From Pseudomonas sp. sp1636 (GTDB taxonomy: Bacteria; Pseudomonadota; Gammaproteobacteria; Pseudomonadales; Pseudomonadaceae), in contig NZ_JARRAB010000001.1 of assembly GCF_030376615.1 (NCBI RefSeq), forward strand, positions 248,001 through 312,000: a stretch of 64,000 bases of DNA, read 5' to 3'. This document shows, in pieces, positions 1-8,578 of this stretch. Both the position numbers and the translations under genes were made by a program. The notes under the pieces are model-generated. The model did no database searches, had not been told where the DNA came from, and saw only the letters and a list, made by a program, of their open reading frames with translations. Every line of letters starts with the position of its first letter. Positions within the stretch are counted from its first letter, which is position 1.

Positions 1-324
1 TTCGGTACCGGCTACTCCTCGTTGAGCTACCTGAAGAGCCTGCCGCTAGACAAGATCAAGATCGACAAGAGCTTCGTCCAGGATCTGCTGGACGACGAAG
101 ACGATGCCACCATCGTGCGCGCCATCATCCAGCTCGGTAAGAATCTGGGCATGCAGGTGATCGCCGAGGGCGTAGAAACGATCGAACAAGAGGCCTATAT
201 CATTGCCCAGGGCTGCAACGAAGGTCAGGGCTACTTCTACAGCAAGCCCTTGCCAGCCCGCGAATTGCTCCTGTACCTCAAGCAGGCCCGCCGCCTCAGC
301 GCCGCCAACCCGGTCACACTGTGA
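1..324 (+). CDS. EAL-domain cyclic-di-GMP phosphodiesterase, C-terminal fragment
   Basis: The reading frame is open from base 1, so the 5' part of the gene lies outside the window. The 107 visible residues are the C-terminal third of an EAL domain: the KIDKSFV stretch that carries a catalytic Lys, the AEGVET motif with its conserved Glu, and the closing [11 protein letters not shown] segment. EAL enzymes hydrolyse c-di-GMP to pGpG. The protein stops about 20 residues after the domain, so EAL is its last domain. Whether a GGDEF, PAS or membrane part precedes it cannot be seen. The visible catalytic motifs are intact, so activity is plausible. Confidence 0.9.
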   Translation, partial: FGTGYSSLSYLKSLPLDKIKIDKSFVQDLLDDEDDATIVRAIIQLGKNLGMQVIAEGVETIEQEAYIIAQGCNEGQGYFYSKPLPARELLLYLKQARRLSAANPVTL

Positions 325-426
325 CAACCCGCAGCCTGCCAAAGGATGCCCTTAGGTGCCGCCCCTAACCTGGGCCATGCCTGCCAACAGGTTGCTAGGG
401 TGGGCTTTAGCCCAGCGGAGGCCGCC

Positions 427-1323
427 CTACAGCGCCCTCACCCCGAGCAACCAGGCCGTGGCCAAGGCTCCGCTCAGGCAAAGCACGGCGCCGCCGGCCG
501 CCTGCCAATGGAAATGCCGAGCCAGCTCGTCTTCGCCGGCATTGGCCAGGATGAACGGCCGCGACTCCACGGGGGCGCCCAGAAGGTGCTGCGCCGGTTG
601 CGCACTCTGCTGACGGTGCCGGTCTTCGGCTTCCAGGTGCGCGGCCAGGCGCACGCGGTTCCACTCCTGCTCGTCCAGCCGGCCGTTGCGGTCACTGTCG
701 AAACGCTGCAATAGGCCGCTGAAATCGCCCTTCCACTCACGAATCACGGCGCTCTGCGCCACCTCCGGATTGCGCGCCTGACGACCGCCGCCACTGCTGC
801 GAAAATCACCGATGGCATACAGCGGCTGGCCGACCTGCAGGCGCTCCTCGCTGTAGCGGTAGCGCTTGCCGCTGCCCAACCAGCTGAGCAAGCCGCTCTT
901 CGCCGGCCCCATGGGGTGGCGCAGACTGCCTTGCCAGACTTCGCGGATCGCCGGGCGAACCTCGGCGCCACGCGGGTCGATCAGGCAGTCGCCGGTGCCG
1001 TCGTGCAAGCACAACCAGGCTTCGCTGCTGCCGCTCTCGACCACCCGCCAACTGCGGCTCTTGCCGCTGGACTGGTGTTGTTCGATCTTGAAGCGCCACC
1101 ACAGGCAGGGCTTGCCGGTCAGCGGAGCACGCACCTGCGCATTGGCCTGCGCCACCAACACGCCATAGAACTCGGCATAGCCCTGAGCCGCCGAGCGGAT
1201 CTTCGAGGTCGGCGTGTCCAGCAAATGGCGGGCCTGGAACCAACGTTTCAGGCTCCACCAGGCGCCAGCGACAGTCGCGCCGCCGCTAAACAGCAGGCTA
1301 AGCAACAATTCCTCGAGCGCCAC
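427..1323 (-). CDS. GIDE-like membrane protein with an EF-hand calcium-binding loop
   Basis: 298 residues. A hydrophobic N-terminus (about residues 5-24) and a hydrophobic C-terminus (about 277-296) suggest two membrane anchors around a soluble middle. The segment after the first anchor (TPTSKIRSAAQGYAEFYG, then KPCLWWRFKIE) resembles the GIDE domain, named after the eukaryotic MUL1/GIDE membrane E3 ligases but common in bacteria without a RING finger. Residues 209-220 are DSDRNGRLDEQE, a textbook single EF-hand loop with Asp at positions 1 and 3, Asn at 5, Gly at 6 and Glu at 12. I see no RING cysteines. The gene ends 3 nt after lemA stops on the same strand, so the two are probably co-transcribed, lemA first. 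Function is unknown; Ca-dependent membrane signalling is a guess. Confidence 0.75.
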   Translation of the reverse strand: MALEELLLSLLFSGGATVAGAWWSLKRWFQARHLLDTPTSKIRSAAQGYAEFYGVLVAQANAQVRAPLTGKPCLWWRFKIEQHQSSGKSRSWRVVESGSSEAWLCLHDGTGDCLIDPRGAEVRPAIREVWQGSLRHPMGPAKSGLLSWLGSGKRYRYSEERLQVGQPLYAIGDFRSSGGGRQARNPEVAQSAVIREWKGDFSGLLQRFDSDRNGRLDEQEWNRVRLAAHLEAEDRHRQQSAQPAQHLLGAPVESRPFILANAGEDELARHFHWQAAGGAVLCLSGALATAWLLGVRAL

Positions 1324-1326
1324 GGC

Positions 1327-1899
1327 CTAACTGAACAGCGACTTGAGGTCGACGTCGGCCATCTCGGCGTCGCTGAACTCCAGCAACTCGCCGGCCTGGA
1401 AGGCAAAGGCCCGGGCGATCACCACATCGGGAAACTGCTCGATGCGCACGTTGTTCAGGTTGACCGCCTCGTTGTACAACTCGCGCCGGTCGGCGATGCC
1501 GTTCTCTAGACCGCTGATGCGCTGCTGCAGGTGCTGGAAGCTGTCATTGGCCTTCAGTTCCGGGTAGTTCTCGGCCAGCGCGAACAGTTGCCCCAGGCCA
1601 AGCCGCAAGCCACTTTCAGCCTTGCCCAGAGCGCCGACGTCATGCTGCTCGCGGGCGCTGGCGACGGCGTTGCGCGCGGCAATCACTCGCTCCAGGGTGC
1701 GCCCCTCGTACTGCATGTACTGCTTGCAGGTCTCCACCAGTTTGGGCAACTCGTCGTGGCGCTGCTTGAGCAACACATCGATATTCGCCCAGGCCTTGCT
1801 CAGCCCGTGCTTCAAACGCACCAGGGCGTTGTAGAGCATCACCGCATAAGCGGCGAGAAGCAGCAGAATCACGAGGACGGCAACACTGGTAAGGCTCAT
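1327..1899 (-). CDS. lemA: LemA family protein
   Basis: 190 residues from the ATG at 1899. I prefer this start because it gives the typical LemA N-terminus: a short lead and one membrane segment (SVAVLVILLLLAAYAVMLYN), followed by the family block NALVRLKHGLSKAWANIDVLL and a helical coil. An in-frame start further upstream would add 20 unlikely residues. LemA proteins are small, membrane-anchored helical bundles of unclear role, not to be confused with the GacS kinase once called LemA. It is followed after 3 nt by the GIDE-like gene, and LemA proteins are often encoded next to such membrane partners. Confidence 0.85.
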   Translation of the reverse strand: MSLTSVAVLVILLLLAAYAVMLYNALVRLKHGLSKAWANIDVLLKQRHDELPKLVETCKQYMQYEGRTLERVIAARNAVASAREQHDVGALGKAESGLRLGLGQLFALAENYPELKANDSFQHLQQRISGLENGIADRRELYNEAVNLNNVRIEQFPDVVIARAFAFQAGELLEFSDAEMADVDLKSLFS

Positions 1900-1995
1900 A
1901 CGGCTGACTCCATAACGGTGGGCATGACGGCGAGGCGAATGCTGGCATTCTAACGGCATCGTGCTGCCGGGACGGCGACCCGGCGCACGGCTTTA

Positions 1996-2010
1996 TGCGA
2001 TTTAATCGCA
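1996..2010. promoter_or_regulatory. Perfect 7-1-7 inverted repeat in the lemA/imelysin divergent region
   Basis: TGCGATT-T-AATCGCA is a perfect odd-centred palindrome, about 97 nt upstream of the imelysin ATG and about 97 nt upstream of the lemA ATG. The symmetry and central position suggest a dimeric regulator site. It does not match the Fur consensus well and I cannot name the protein. Confidence 0.4.
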
Positions 2011-2029
2011 ACGACCCTTTGCGCAAAAT

Positions 2030-2048
2030 GCAAATCTTTCGCATTATG
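2030..2048 (+). promoter_or_regulatory. Candidate Fur box upstream of the imelysin operon
   Basis: The 19-mer GCAAATCTTTCGCATTATG matches the Fur consensus GATAATGATAATCATTATC at about 11 of 19 positions by eye. It lies 58 nt upstream of the first imelysin ATG. An overlapping 9-1-9 dyad (AATGCAAAT-C-TTTCGCATT, 2027-2045) has 7 of 9 pairs. The case rests partly on context, since imelysin/DUF1111/DUF1513 operons in Pseudomonas are reported as iron-regulated. A second GCAAATCT-starting 19-mer sits at 3524-3542, before the cytochrome gene. Confidence 0.4.
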
Positions 2049-2106
2049 TTGCAGCTTTGCGTGCGCGTTCGCGTGCCGCTCTCATTTTCATGCAAAGGAT
2101 TTCGTC

Positions 2107-3441
2107 ATGATTCGTATGCCCCTGGCTCGCGCCAGCCTACTGGCCATTGCTATCTCCCTCGCCGGTTGCGGCGAAGACCAGGCCCCCGTCAGCCAAGCCC
2201 CGGCACCTGCCGCCAGCAGCGCCAGCGCCCCGGTAGCCGTGGCCAGCCAAATCGACGAAGCCGCGGCCAGCGCCGTGGTCGCCCACTATGCCGACCTGGC
2301 GCTGGCCGTCTTCAGCGACGCCGCCAGTACCGGCAAGGCGCTGCAGAGCGCGATCGACGCACTGCTCGCCAACCCGACCGAGGCCACCCTGCAAGCCGCC
2401 CGCGCAGCCTGGTTGGCGGCGCGCGTGCCCTACATGCAGTCCGAAGTCTTCCGCTTCGGCAACGCCGTGGTCGACGACTGGGAAGGCCAACTCAATGCCT
2501 GGCCACTGGACGAAGGTCTGATCGATTACGTGGCCGCCGACTACCAGCACGCCCTGGGCAATCCAGGCGCCAGCGCCAACATCATCGCCAACACGCACAT
2601 CCAGGTCGGTGAAGACCAACTCGACGTGACTGAAATCACTGCGGAAAAACTCGCCAGCCTGAACGAGCTGGGGGGTTCCGAGGCCAACGTCGCCACTGGT
2701 TACCATGCCATCGAATTTCTGCTCTGGGGCCAGGATCTGAACGGCACCAACCCAGGCGCAGGCGCACGCCCGGCGAGCGATTATGGGCTTGGCGAAGGCG
2801 CCACCGGCGGCCACAACGAACGCCGTCGCGCCTACCTCAAAGCCGTCACCGCGCTGCTGGTCAGCGACCTGGACGAGATGGTCGGCCAATGGCAAGCCGG
2901 CGTAGCGGACAATTACCGCGCCAGCCTGCAAGCCGAATCGGCCGAGAACGGCCTGCGCAAGATGCTCTTCGGCATGGGCAGCCTGTCCCTTGGCGAACTG
3001 GCGGGCGAGCGCATGAAGGTCGCCCTGGAAGCCAACTCCAGCGAAGACGAGCACGACTGCTTCAGCGACAATACCCACAACTCGCATTTCTATAACGCCA
3101 AGGGCATCCGCAACGTCTATCTGGGCGAATACCTCAAGGCCGACGGCAGCACCCTGAGCGGCCCGAGCCTGTCCGCGCTGGTGGCCAAGGTCGACGTCCA
3201 GGCCGACAGCACGCTCAAGGCCGACCTCGCCGCGAGCGAAGCCAAGTTGCAGGCCTTGGTCGACAGCGCCAATAACGGCCAACACTTCGACCAACTGATC
3301 GGCGCCGACAACACCGCAGGCCAGCAGATCGTCCGCGACGCCATCGCCGCTCTGGTCACACAGACCGGCGCCATCGAACAGGTCGCGGGCAAACTGGGGA
3401 TCGGCGACCTCAACCCGGACACCGCCGACCACACCTTCTAA
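2107..3441 (+). CDS. icmP: Imelysin-family (M75) iron-regulated lipoprotein, IcmP type
   Basis: 444 residues with a lipoprotein signal (LAISLAGCGED, lipid Cys21), a low-complexity Ala/Pro/Ser linker to about residue 48, then an imelysin domain. The family GxHxxE motif is present at G198-H200-E203 (GYHAIEFLLWG). Imelysins are periplasmic or outer-membrane proteins linked to iron handling; the P. aeruginosa homologue IcmP was described as an insulin-cleaving metalloprotease, though the family's general role is more likely metal uptake (EfeO/EfeM-like). An AAAGGA ribosome site precedes the ATG. It leads a four-gene set with a di-haem cytochrome, a second imelysin and a DUF1513 protein, then mexVW, which is the order I recall for PA4370-PA4375. 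A hairpin with a T-run follows, so downstream genes may be partly attenuated. Confidence 0.88.
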   Translation: MIRMPLARASLLAIAISLAGCGEDQAPVSQAPAPAASSASAPVAVASQIDEAAASAVVAHYADLALAVFSDAASTGKALQSAIDALLANPTEATLQAARAAWLAARVPYMQSEVFRFGNAVVDDWEGQLNAWPLDEGLIDYVAADYQHALGNPGASANIIANTHIQVGEDQLDVTEITAEKLASLNELGGSEANVATGYHAIEFLLWGQDLNGTNPGAGARPASDYGLGEGATGGHNERRRAYLKAVTALLVSDLDEMVGQWQAGVADNYRASLQAESAENGLRKMLFGMGSLSLGELAGERMKVALEANSSEDEHDCFSDNTHNSHFYNAKGIRNVYLGEYLKADGSTLSGPSLSALVAKVDVQADSTLKADLAASEAKLQALVDSANNGQHFDQLIGADNTAGQQIVRDAIAALVTQTGAIEQVAGKLGIGDLNPDTADHTF

Positions 3442-3457
3442 GGCGACGCGCAACAGC

Positions 3458-3492
3458 AGCCGATGCGATCGCCTGATCGCATCGGCTCTTTT
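3458..3492 (+). terminator. Intrinsic terminator or attenuator after the first imelysin gene
   Basis: AGCCGATGCGATC, loop GCCT, GATCGCATCGGCT: a perfect 13-bp stem followed by CTTTT, beginning 17 nt after the stop codon. The gene that follows is functionally linked, so this may reduce rather than abolish read-through. Confidence 0.75.
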
Positions 3493-3598
3493 CTGCCTGC
3501 GACCTTTCACTGTCGACGCTAACGCAAATCTGTCTTATTTAAATTCAACTGGCCTGCTAAGCTTGCCCGCCTGACTTTCTTGCTGCGGACTCCTGTCG

Positions 3599-5011
3599 AT
3601 GCCTGCCCCGCTTCCTCGCCTGCTGCTGTGCCTGCTCCTGGGCCTGGCCGGCTGTGACCAGTCGCCTCGCTTTAGCCAGGCCGAACCGGACGAAGCGCTA
3701 TCCGCCGGCAGCGCCACCGTGTTCAAACACGACCACAACGCCTTCTCCCTGCCATCGGCCAATCTGGCCCCTTCGCGCCGCCTGGATTTCAGCGTCGGCA
3801 ACAGTTTCTTTCGCAACCCCTGGGTGATCGCCCCGGCCACCACCACGGCACGCGACGGCCTGGGCCCGCTGTTCAACACCAACGCCTGCCAGAATTGCCA
3901 CATCAAGGACGGCCGCGGTCACCCGCCCGGGCCGGATGCCATCAGCGCCGCCTCGATGCTGGTGCGCCTGTCGCTGCCCGCGGGCGTCGAGCAGGCGGCC
4001 ATCATCGAGCGCCTGGGCGTACTGGCCGAACCCACCTACGGCGGCCAGCTGCAAGACATGGCCAACCCGGGCGTCGCCCCCGAGGCCAAGATACGGGTCA
4101 GCTATAGCCTGCACAGCCTGCGCTTTGCCGATGGCAGTACGGTTGCACTGCGTCGACCCAAGCTGAACATCAGCCGGCTCGGCAATGGCCCCCTGCATCC
4201 AGACACCCGGTTTTCCGCCCGCATCGCCCCGCCGATGATCGGCCTGGGCCTGCTCGAAGCCATCCCCGAGGCGGCGATTCTGGCCAATGCCGACCCGCAG
4301 GATAACGACGCGGACGGCATCTCCGGACGTGCCAATCGGGTCTGGGACAGGGCGCAACAGCGCACGACGCTGGGCCGCTTCGGCTGGAAAGCCGGGCAAC
4401 CCAGCCTCAACCAGCAGAACGCCGAGGCCTTCGCCAACGACATGGGCCTGACCAACTCACTGGTCAGCCAGGACAACTGCACCAGCCTGCAAACCGACTG
4501 CCGCAACGCCGCCCATGGTGGCGAACCCGAAGTCAGCGCCAGCATTCTCGCCAGCGTGCTGTTCTACAGCCGCAACCTGGGCGTACCGGCGCGGCGTGAC
4601 GTCGAGGCACCCGAGGTGCTCGAAGGCAAGAGCCTGTTCCACCAGGCCGGCTGCCAGCGCTGCCATGCTCCGCAGTTCACCACCGCCAGCGATGCGGCCG
4701 AGCCCGAGTTGGCCAACCAACTGATTCGCCCCTACAGCGACCTGCTGCTGCACGACATGGGCGAAGGTTTGGCGGATAACCGCAGCGAGTTTCTCGCCAA
4801 CGGTCGCGAGTGGCGTACCCCACCGCTGTGGGGCATAGGCCTCACCGAAACGGTCAACGGCCATACCCAGTTCTTGCATGACGGCCGGGCGCGCAACCTG
4901 CTGGAAGCCATTCTCTGGCACGGCGGCGAAGCCGAGGCGGCCAAGCAGAAGGTACTGACTTTCTCCACCGGCCAGCGCACCGCGCTGCTGGTTTTTTTGA
5001 ATTCGCTGTAA
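3599..5011 (+). CDS. Di-haem c-type cytochrome / thiol oxidoreductase-like lipoprotein (DUF1111)
   Basis: 470 residues. The N-terminus is a lipoprotein signal (LLLGLAGCDQ). Two CxxCH haem-attachment motifs are visible: CQNCH at residues 97-101 and CQRCH at 352-356. The family (DUF1111, a MauG/peroxidase-like fold often named di-haem thiol oxidoreductase) is periplasmic and usually encoded next to imelysins, where it may provide redox chemistry for iron at the outer membrane. Other conserved family text includes NLAPSRRLDFSVGNSFFRNPW and GRFGWKAGQPSL. The ATG at 3599 gives the complete signal peptide. It is followed after 10 nt by the second imelysin gene, so those two are translationally close. 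Confidence 0.88.
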   Translation: MPAPLPRLLLCLLLGLAGCDQSPRFSQAEPDEALSAGSATVFKHDHNAFSLPSANLAPSRRLDFSVGNSFFRNPWVIAPATTTARDGLGPLFNTNACQNCHIKDGRGHPPGPDAISAASMLVRLSLPAGVEQAAIIERLGVLAEPTYGGQLQDMANPGVAPEAKIRVSYSLHSLRFADGSTVALRRPKLNISRLGNGPLHPDTRFSARIAPPMIGLGLLEAIPEAAILANADPQDNDADGISGRANRVWDRAQQRTTLGRFGWKAGQPSLNQQNAEAFANDMGLTNSLVSQDNCTSLQTDCRNAAHGGEPEVSASILASVLFYSRNLGVPARRDVEAPEVLEGKSLFHQAGCQRCHAPQFTTASDAAEPELANQLIRPYSDLLLHDMGEGLADNRSEFLANGREWRTPPLWGIGLTETVNGHTQFLHDGRARNLLEAILWHGGEAEAAKQKVLTFSTGQRTALLVFLNSL

Positions 5012-5021
5012 GGAGTTGCAC

Positions 5022-6083
5022 ATGGCCCGCTCACCCCTCGCCCTCGTCTTGCTGAGCCTGGCACTCAGCGCCTGCTCACCCGCCGACCCGCAGCAGAGCG
5101 TCAGCCGCGCCCTGACCGACGACGTGCTGCTGCCGGCTTACGCCAGCTGGGTCGAGGCCAATCGCCAACTGGCCCAAAGCGGCCAGGCCTTCTGCGCCGG
5201 CGAGCAGAGCCTGAGCGATGCACATCAGGCCTTCCGCACCGTACAAAGCGCCTGGGCCGGCCTGCAGCCGCTGCTGATCGGCCCGCTGGCCGAAGGCAAC
5301 CGCGCCTGGCAGGTACAGTTCTGGCCGGATAAAAAGAATCTGGTGGCGCGCCAGGTCACCGCGCTGATTAACAGCAAACCGCAACTGAGCCCTGCCGACC
5401 TGGATAAATCCAGCGTGGTGGTGCAAGGCCTGAGCGCTTACGAATACCTGCTGTACGACCCGGCTATCGACCTCGCCAATGCCGAACAGAAGGCCCGTTA
5501 TTGCCCGCTGGCGGTCGCCATCGGCCAGCACCAGCAAGCCCTGGCAAGCGACGTACTCGAGCTCTGGCAAGCCAAGGACGGCATGGCCGCACAACTGCAA
5601 GACTTCCCCAACCAGCGCTACGCCGAACCTGCCGAAGCGCTGGCCGAGTTGCTGCGCACCCAGGTCAGTGCCATCGACGGCTTGAAGAAGAAGCTCGGCA
5701 CCCCGCTCGGCCGACAAAGCAAGGGCCAGCCACAGCCTTATCAGGCCGAGGCCTGGCGCAGCCAGGCCAGTCTGGCCAATCTGGCGGCCGGCCTGGCCAG
5801 CGCCGAACGCATCTGGCACGGAGCCGAGCAGGACGGCATCCAGGCGCTGTTGAGCAGCGACCAGGCCGCCCTCAAGCAGCGCATCGACGCCGCCTACGGC
5901 GACACCCGCCAACGCCTCGCCGCCCTGCAACGCCCGCTCGGCGAGTTGCTCGCCGAGCAGCCCGGACGCGACCAATTGAACGCGCTCTACGACAGCCTCG
6001 ATGCATTGCACCGCCTGCACGAAAGCGAACTGGCAAAAGCCCTCGGCATCCAGATGGGCTTCAATGCCCATGATGGTGACTAA
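5022..6083 (+). CDS. Second imelysin-family lipoprotein, motif His replaced
   Basis: 353 residues from the ATG at 5022, which has an AAGGAG site 7 nt upstream overlapping the previous stop; an upstream in-frame TTG is less likely. The signal peptide ends LALSACSPAD (lipobox). The fold is imelysin-like, but the GxHxxE position reads G136-L-S138-A-Y-E141 followed by YLLYD: Ser stands where the motif His should be. The protein may therefore bind metal differently, or not at all, from the product of the first gene of the operon. The stop codon is directly followed by the GTG start of the DUF1513 gene, showing tight coupling. Confidence 0.85.
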   Translation: MARSPLALVLLSLALSACSPADPQQSVSRALTDDVLLPAYASWVEANRQLAQSGQAFCAGEQSLSDAHQAFRTVQSAWAGLQPLLIGPLAEGNRAWQVQFWPDKKNLVARQVTALINSKPQLSPADLDKSSVVVQGLSAYEYLLYDPAIDLANAEQKARYCPLAVAIGQHQQALASDVLELWQAKDGMAAQLQDFPNQRYAEPAEALAELLRTQVSAIDGLKKKLGTPLGRQSKGQPQPYQAEAWRSQASLANLAAGLASAERIWHGAEQDGIQALLSSDQAALKQRIDAAYGDTRQRLAALQRPLGELLAEQPGRDQLNALYDSLDALHRLHESELAKALGIQMGFNAHDGD

Positions 6084-7190
6084 GTGAAACGCAGAGACTT
6101 CCTCGGCCTGAGCGCTGCAGCCCTGGCCGTCACGGCAGCTAGCGGCGCCTGCGCCGGCTGGACGCTGATCGACAACGGCGCGCAGCCACTGCTGCTGTCC
6201 GCCCGCAACAATGCGGCGGGCCGGCACTATGCAGTGGGCTATCGCCTGGATGGCAGCCAGGTGTTCGCCACCCAGGTCAGCGAACGTTGTCATGACGTGG
6301 TGCCACACCCCAGCCTGCCGCTGGCGCTATTCGTCGGGCGCCGACCCAGCACCCAGAGCTATCTACTCGATAGCCGCAACGGTCGCCTGCTGCAAACCCT
6401 GCACACGCCAGCACAACGGCACTTCTACGGCCACGCGGTGTTCCACAACAGCGGCGAGTGGCTGTACACCACCGAGAACGACACCAGCGACCCCGGCCGC
6501 GGCGTGCTCGGCGTCTATCGCCTGCAAGGCGGGCAGCTGCAACACACCGCCGAGCTGTCGAGCCACGGCCTCGGCCCGCACCAACTGCTCTGGCTGCCCG
6601 ACGGCGAAACCCTGGCGGTGGCCAACGGCGGCATCCGCACCGAAGCCGACAGCCGGGTGGAGATCGACCTCGACGCCATGGACTCCAGCCTGGTTCTGCT
6701 CAACCGCGACGGCAGCCTGCTGAGCAAAGAACAGCTGCCCGAGCGCATGAACAGCGTGCGCCACCTGGCGGTGGCCAACGACGGCACCCTCGTCAGCGCC
6801 CAGCAATACATGGGCGAACCCGACGCGGCGGCGCCACTGCTGGCGATCAAGCGGCCCGGGCAAGCCTTCCAGCCCTTCCCGCTGGCCGAGGCGCAGCGCC
6901 TGGCGATGCATCAATACAGCGCCAGCGTGGCGATCAACGACGAGCTGCGCCTGCTGGCACTGACCGCGCCACGCGGCAACCGGGTGTTCATCTGGGATCT
7001 GGACAGTACCGAGCTGCGCCTGGATGCAGCGCTGCCCGACTGCGCTGGCGTCGGCGCGGTGGCCGAGGGATTTGTGGTCAGCAGCGGCATGGGCCGGTGC
7101 CGGCTTTACGACTGCCGCCACGGCAAAATCACCGCCCAGCCCCTGCAACTGCCGGCGGGGCTGTGGGATAACCATTTGCGCTTGGTCTGA
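6084..7190 (+). CDS. Tat-exported DUF1513 beta-propeller-like protein
   Basis: 368 residues from a GTG that follows the previous TAA with no gap. The N-terminus MKRRDFLGLSAAALAV is a twin-arginine signal (RRDFLG), so the protein is probably folded, perhaps with a cofactor, before export to the periplasm. The body has WD/propeller-like repeats (HGLGPHQLLWLPDGETLAVANGG; LVLLNRDGSLLSKEQL; NSVRHLAVANDGTLV) typical of DUF1513. It ends the iron-related operon; function is not established, and a role with the imelysins and cytochrome in periplasmic iron or haem redox is inferred from position. Confidence 0.82.
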   Translation: MKRRDFLGLSAAALAVTAASGACAGWTLIDNGAQPLLLSARNNAAGRHYAVGYRLDGSQVFATQVSERCHDVVPHPSLPLALFVGRRPSTQSYLLDSRNGRLLQTLHTPAQRHFYGHAVFHNSGEWLYTTENDTSDPGRGVLGVYRLQGGQLQHTAELSSHGLGPHQLLWLPDGETLAVANGGIRTEADSRVEIDLDAMDSSLVLLNRDGSLLSKEQLPERMNSVRHLAVANDGTLVSAQQYMGEPDAAAPLLAIKRPGQAFQPFPLAEAQRLAMHQYSASVAINDELRLLALTAPRGNRVFIWDLDSTELRLDAALPDCAGVGAVAEGFVVSSGMGRCRLYDCRHGKITAQPLQLPAGLWDNHLRLV

Positions 7191-7319
7191 GCGCTTGTTG
7201 ACCTGCGCAACCAGGGGCTACGAGCCAGCAAACGGCCAGCATTTACCGGCCACTGTGGCAATTCGTCGGACACTTCGTTGCCTGGATGCACCCTCGAAAT
7301 CTTTTGCGAAGGTACCGCT

Positions 7320-7348
7320 TTGACATAACTGAAAAGGACTTTTAAGGT
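7320..7348 (+). promoter_or_regulatory. Candidate sigma-70 promoter of mexVW
   Basis: TTGACA at 7320-7325, a 17-bp spacer, and TAAGGT at 7343-7348, in the 209-nt gap before mexV. The -35 is a full consensus match and the spacer ideal; the -10 matches at 4 of 6. It implies the pump can be transcribed apart from the iron operon. Confidence 0.5.
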
Positions 7349-7399
7349 GCCCCTCTTGCCTATTCCCAGGCCCCATTTGCCTCGCCAAGGAACCGGAAT

Positions 7400-8527
7400 A
7401 TGTTGCTTCGCCGCATGTTGATCATGCTGGGCGTAGTCGCCCTCGTGGTACTCGCCCTCGCCGCCTACAAAGGCCTGTCCATCTACCGGGAAATCCAGCA
7501 GTTCTCCGCGCCGCCGCCACCGATCAGCGTCAACGCGGCAGAAGCCGTGGAGCGGCCCTGGCAGAGTCGCCTGCCGGCCATAGGGACGCTGAAAGCCTTC
7601 CAGGGCATCGATCTGACCGTAGAAGTCGCGGGCACCGCACGCGATGTGCTGTTCCAGTCCGGCGAGAAGGTCGGCCTCGACCAGCCGCTGATCCAGATGG
7701 ACAGCGATGTGGAAAAAGCCAGCCTGAGCACCGCCCAGGCCGAGCTGGGGCTGGCGCGGGTCGAGTACCAGCGCGGGCGCAATCTGGTCAACCGTCAGGC
7801 CATTTCCAAGAGCGAGTTCGATCGGCTCTCCGCCGAGTTGCAGAAAGCCAACGCCAGCGTCGCCCAACTGCAAGCCACCCTGGCCAAGAAGCGCATCCTC
7901 GCGCCCTTCGCCGGCACCATCGGCATCCGCCAGATCGACGTCGGCGACTACCTGGCCTCCGGCACCACCATCGCCACCCTGCAGGATCTGTCGACCCTGT
8001 TCGTCGATTTCTTCCTGCCGGAACAGAACGTGCCGCAATTGGCCATCGGCCAACGCGTGCGCGTCCAGGTGGCGGCCTATCCCGACGAGGTGTTCGACGC
8101 TCAGATCGTCGCAATCAACCCCAAGGTCGAGGCGACCACGCGCAACCTGCTGGTGCGCGCCAGGCTGGCCAATCCGGACGAGAAACTGCTGCCCGGCATG
8201 TTCGCCAATCTGCAGGTGCTGCTCGCCGGCGAGACGCCGCAGGTGCTGATCCCGGAAACCGCGATCACCTACACCCTGTACGGCAACTCGGTGTACGTGA
8301 TCGCGCCGCAGCGCGCCGAAGACGGCAGCCCGGCCAGCACGGCCGACGGCCAGCCGATCCTGCAGGTCGAGCGGCGCTTCGTCGAAACCGGCGAGCGCCG
8401 CGAAGGCCGGGTGGTGATTCTCAAGGGCCTGCAGAGCGGCGAACAAGTGGTCAGTGCCGGTCAGCTCAAGCTGGATAACGGCGCCCGCGTGGCGATCGTC
8501 AGCGATGCCGTCGAAACCGTCGAATAG
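7400..8527 (+). CDS. mexV: RND efflux periplasmic adaptor, MexV type
   Basis: 375 residues: one N-terminal membrane anchor (about 7-25), then HlyD/AcrA-type adaptor domains with barrel-sandwich halves (GTARDVLFQSGEKVGLDQPLIQ and ILAPFAGTIGIRQIDVGDYL) around a helical hairpin (about 95-145), and the beta-barrel (PQLAIGQRVRVQVAAYPDEVF). It bridges the inner-membrane RND pump to an outer-membrane channel. AAGGAA lies upstream of the ATG. The next gene is its RND partner. No outer-membrane factor is encoded here, as in MexVW of P. aeruginosa, which borrows OprM. The assignment rests on length, lack of a channel gene and the neighbouring imelysin operon. Confidence 0.85.
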   Translation: MLLRRMLIMLGVVALVVLALAAYKGLSIYREIQQFSAPPPPISVNAAEAVERPWQSRLPAIGTLKAFQGIDLTVEVAGTARDVLFQSGEKVGLDQPLIQMDSDVEKASLSTAQAELGLARVEYQRGRNLVNRQAISKSEFDRLSAELQKANASVAQLQATLAKKRILAPFAGTIGIRQIDVGDYLASGTTIATLQDLSTLFVDFFLPEQNVPQLAIGQRVRVQVAAYPDEVFDAQIVAINPKVEATTRNLLVRARLANPDEKLLPGMFANLQVLLAGETPQVLIPETAITYTLYGNSVYVIAPQRAEDGSPASTADGQPILQVERRFVETGERREGRVVILKGLQSGEQVVSAGQLKLDNGARVAIVSDAVETVE

Positions 8528-8578
8528 CACCAACCGGCCGGCAGCGCCTGGAGCGCTGCTGGCGTAAAGGAACTGCCC

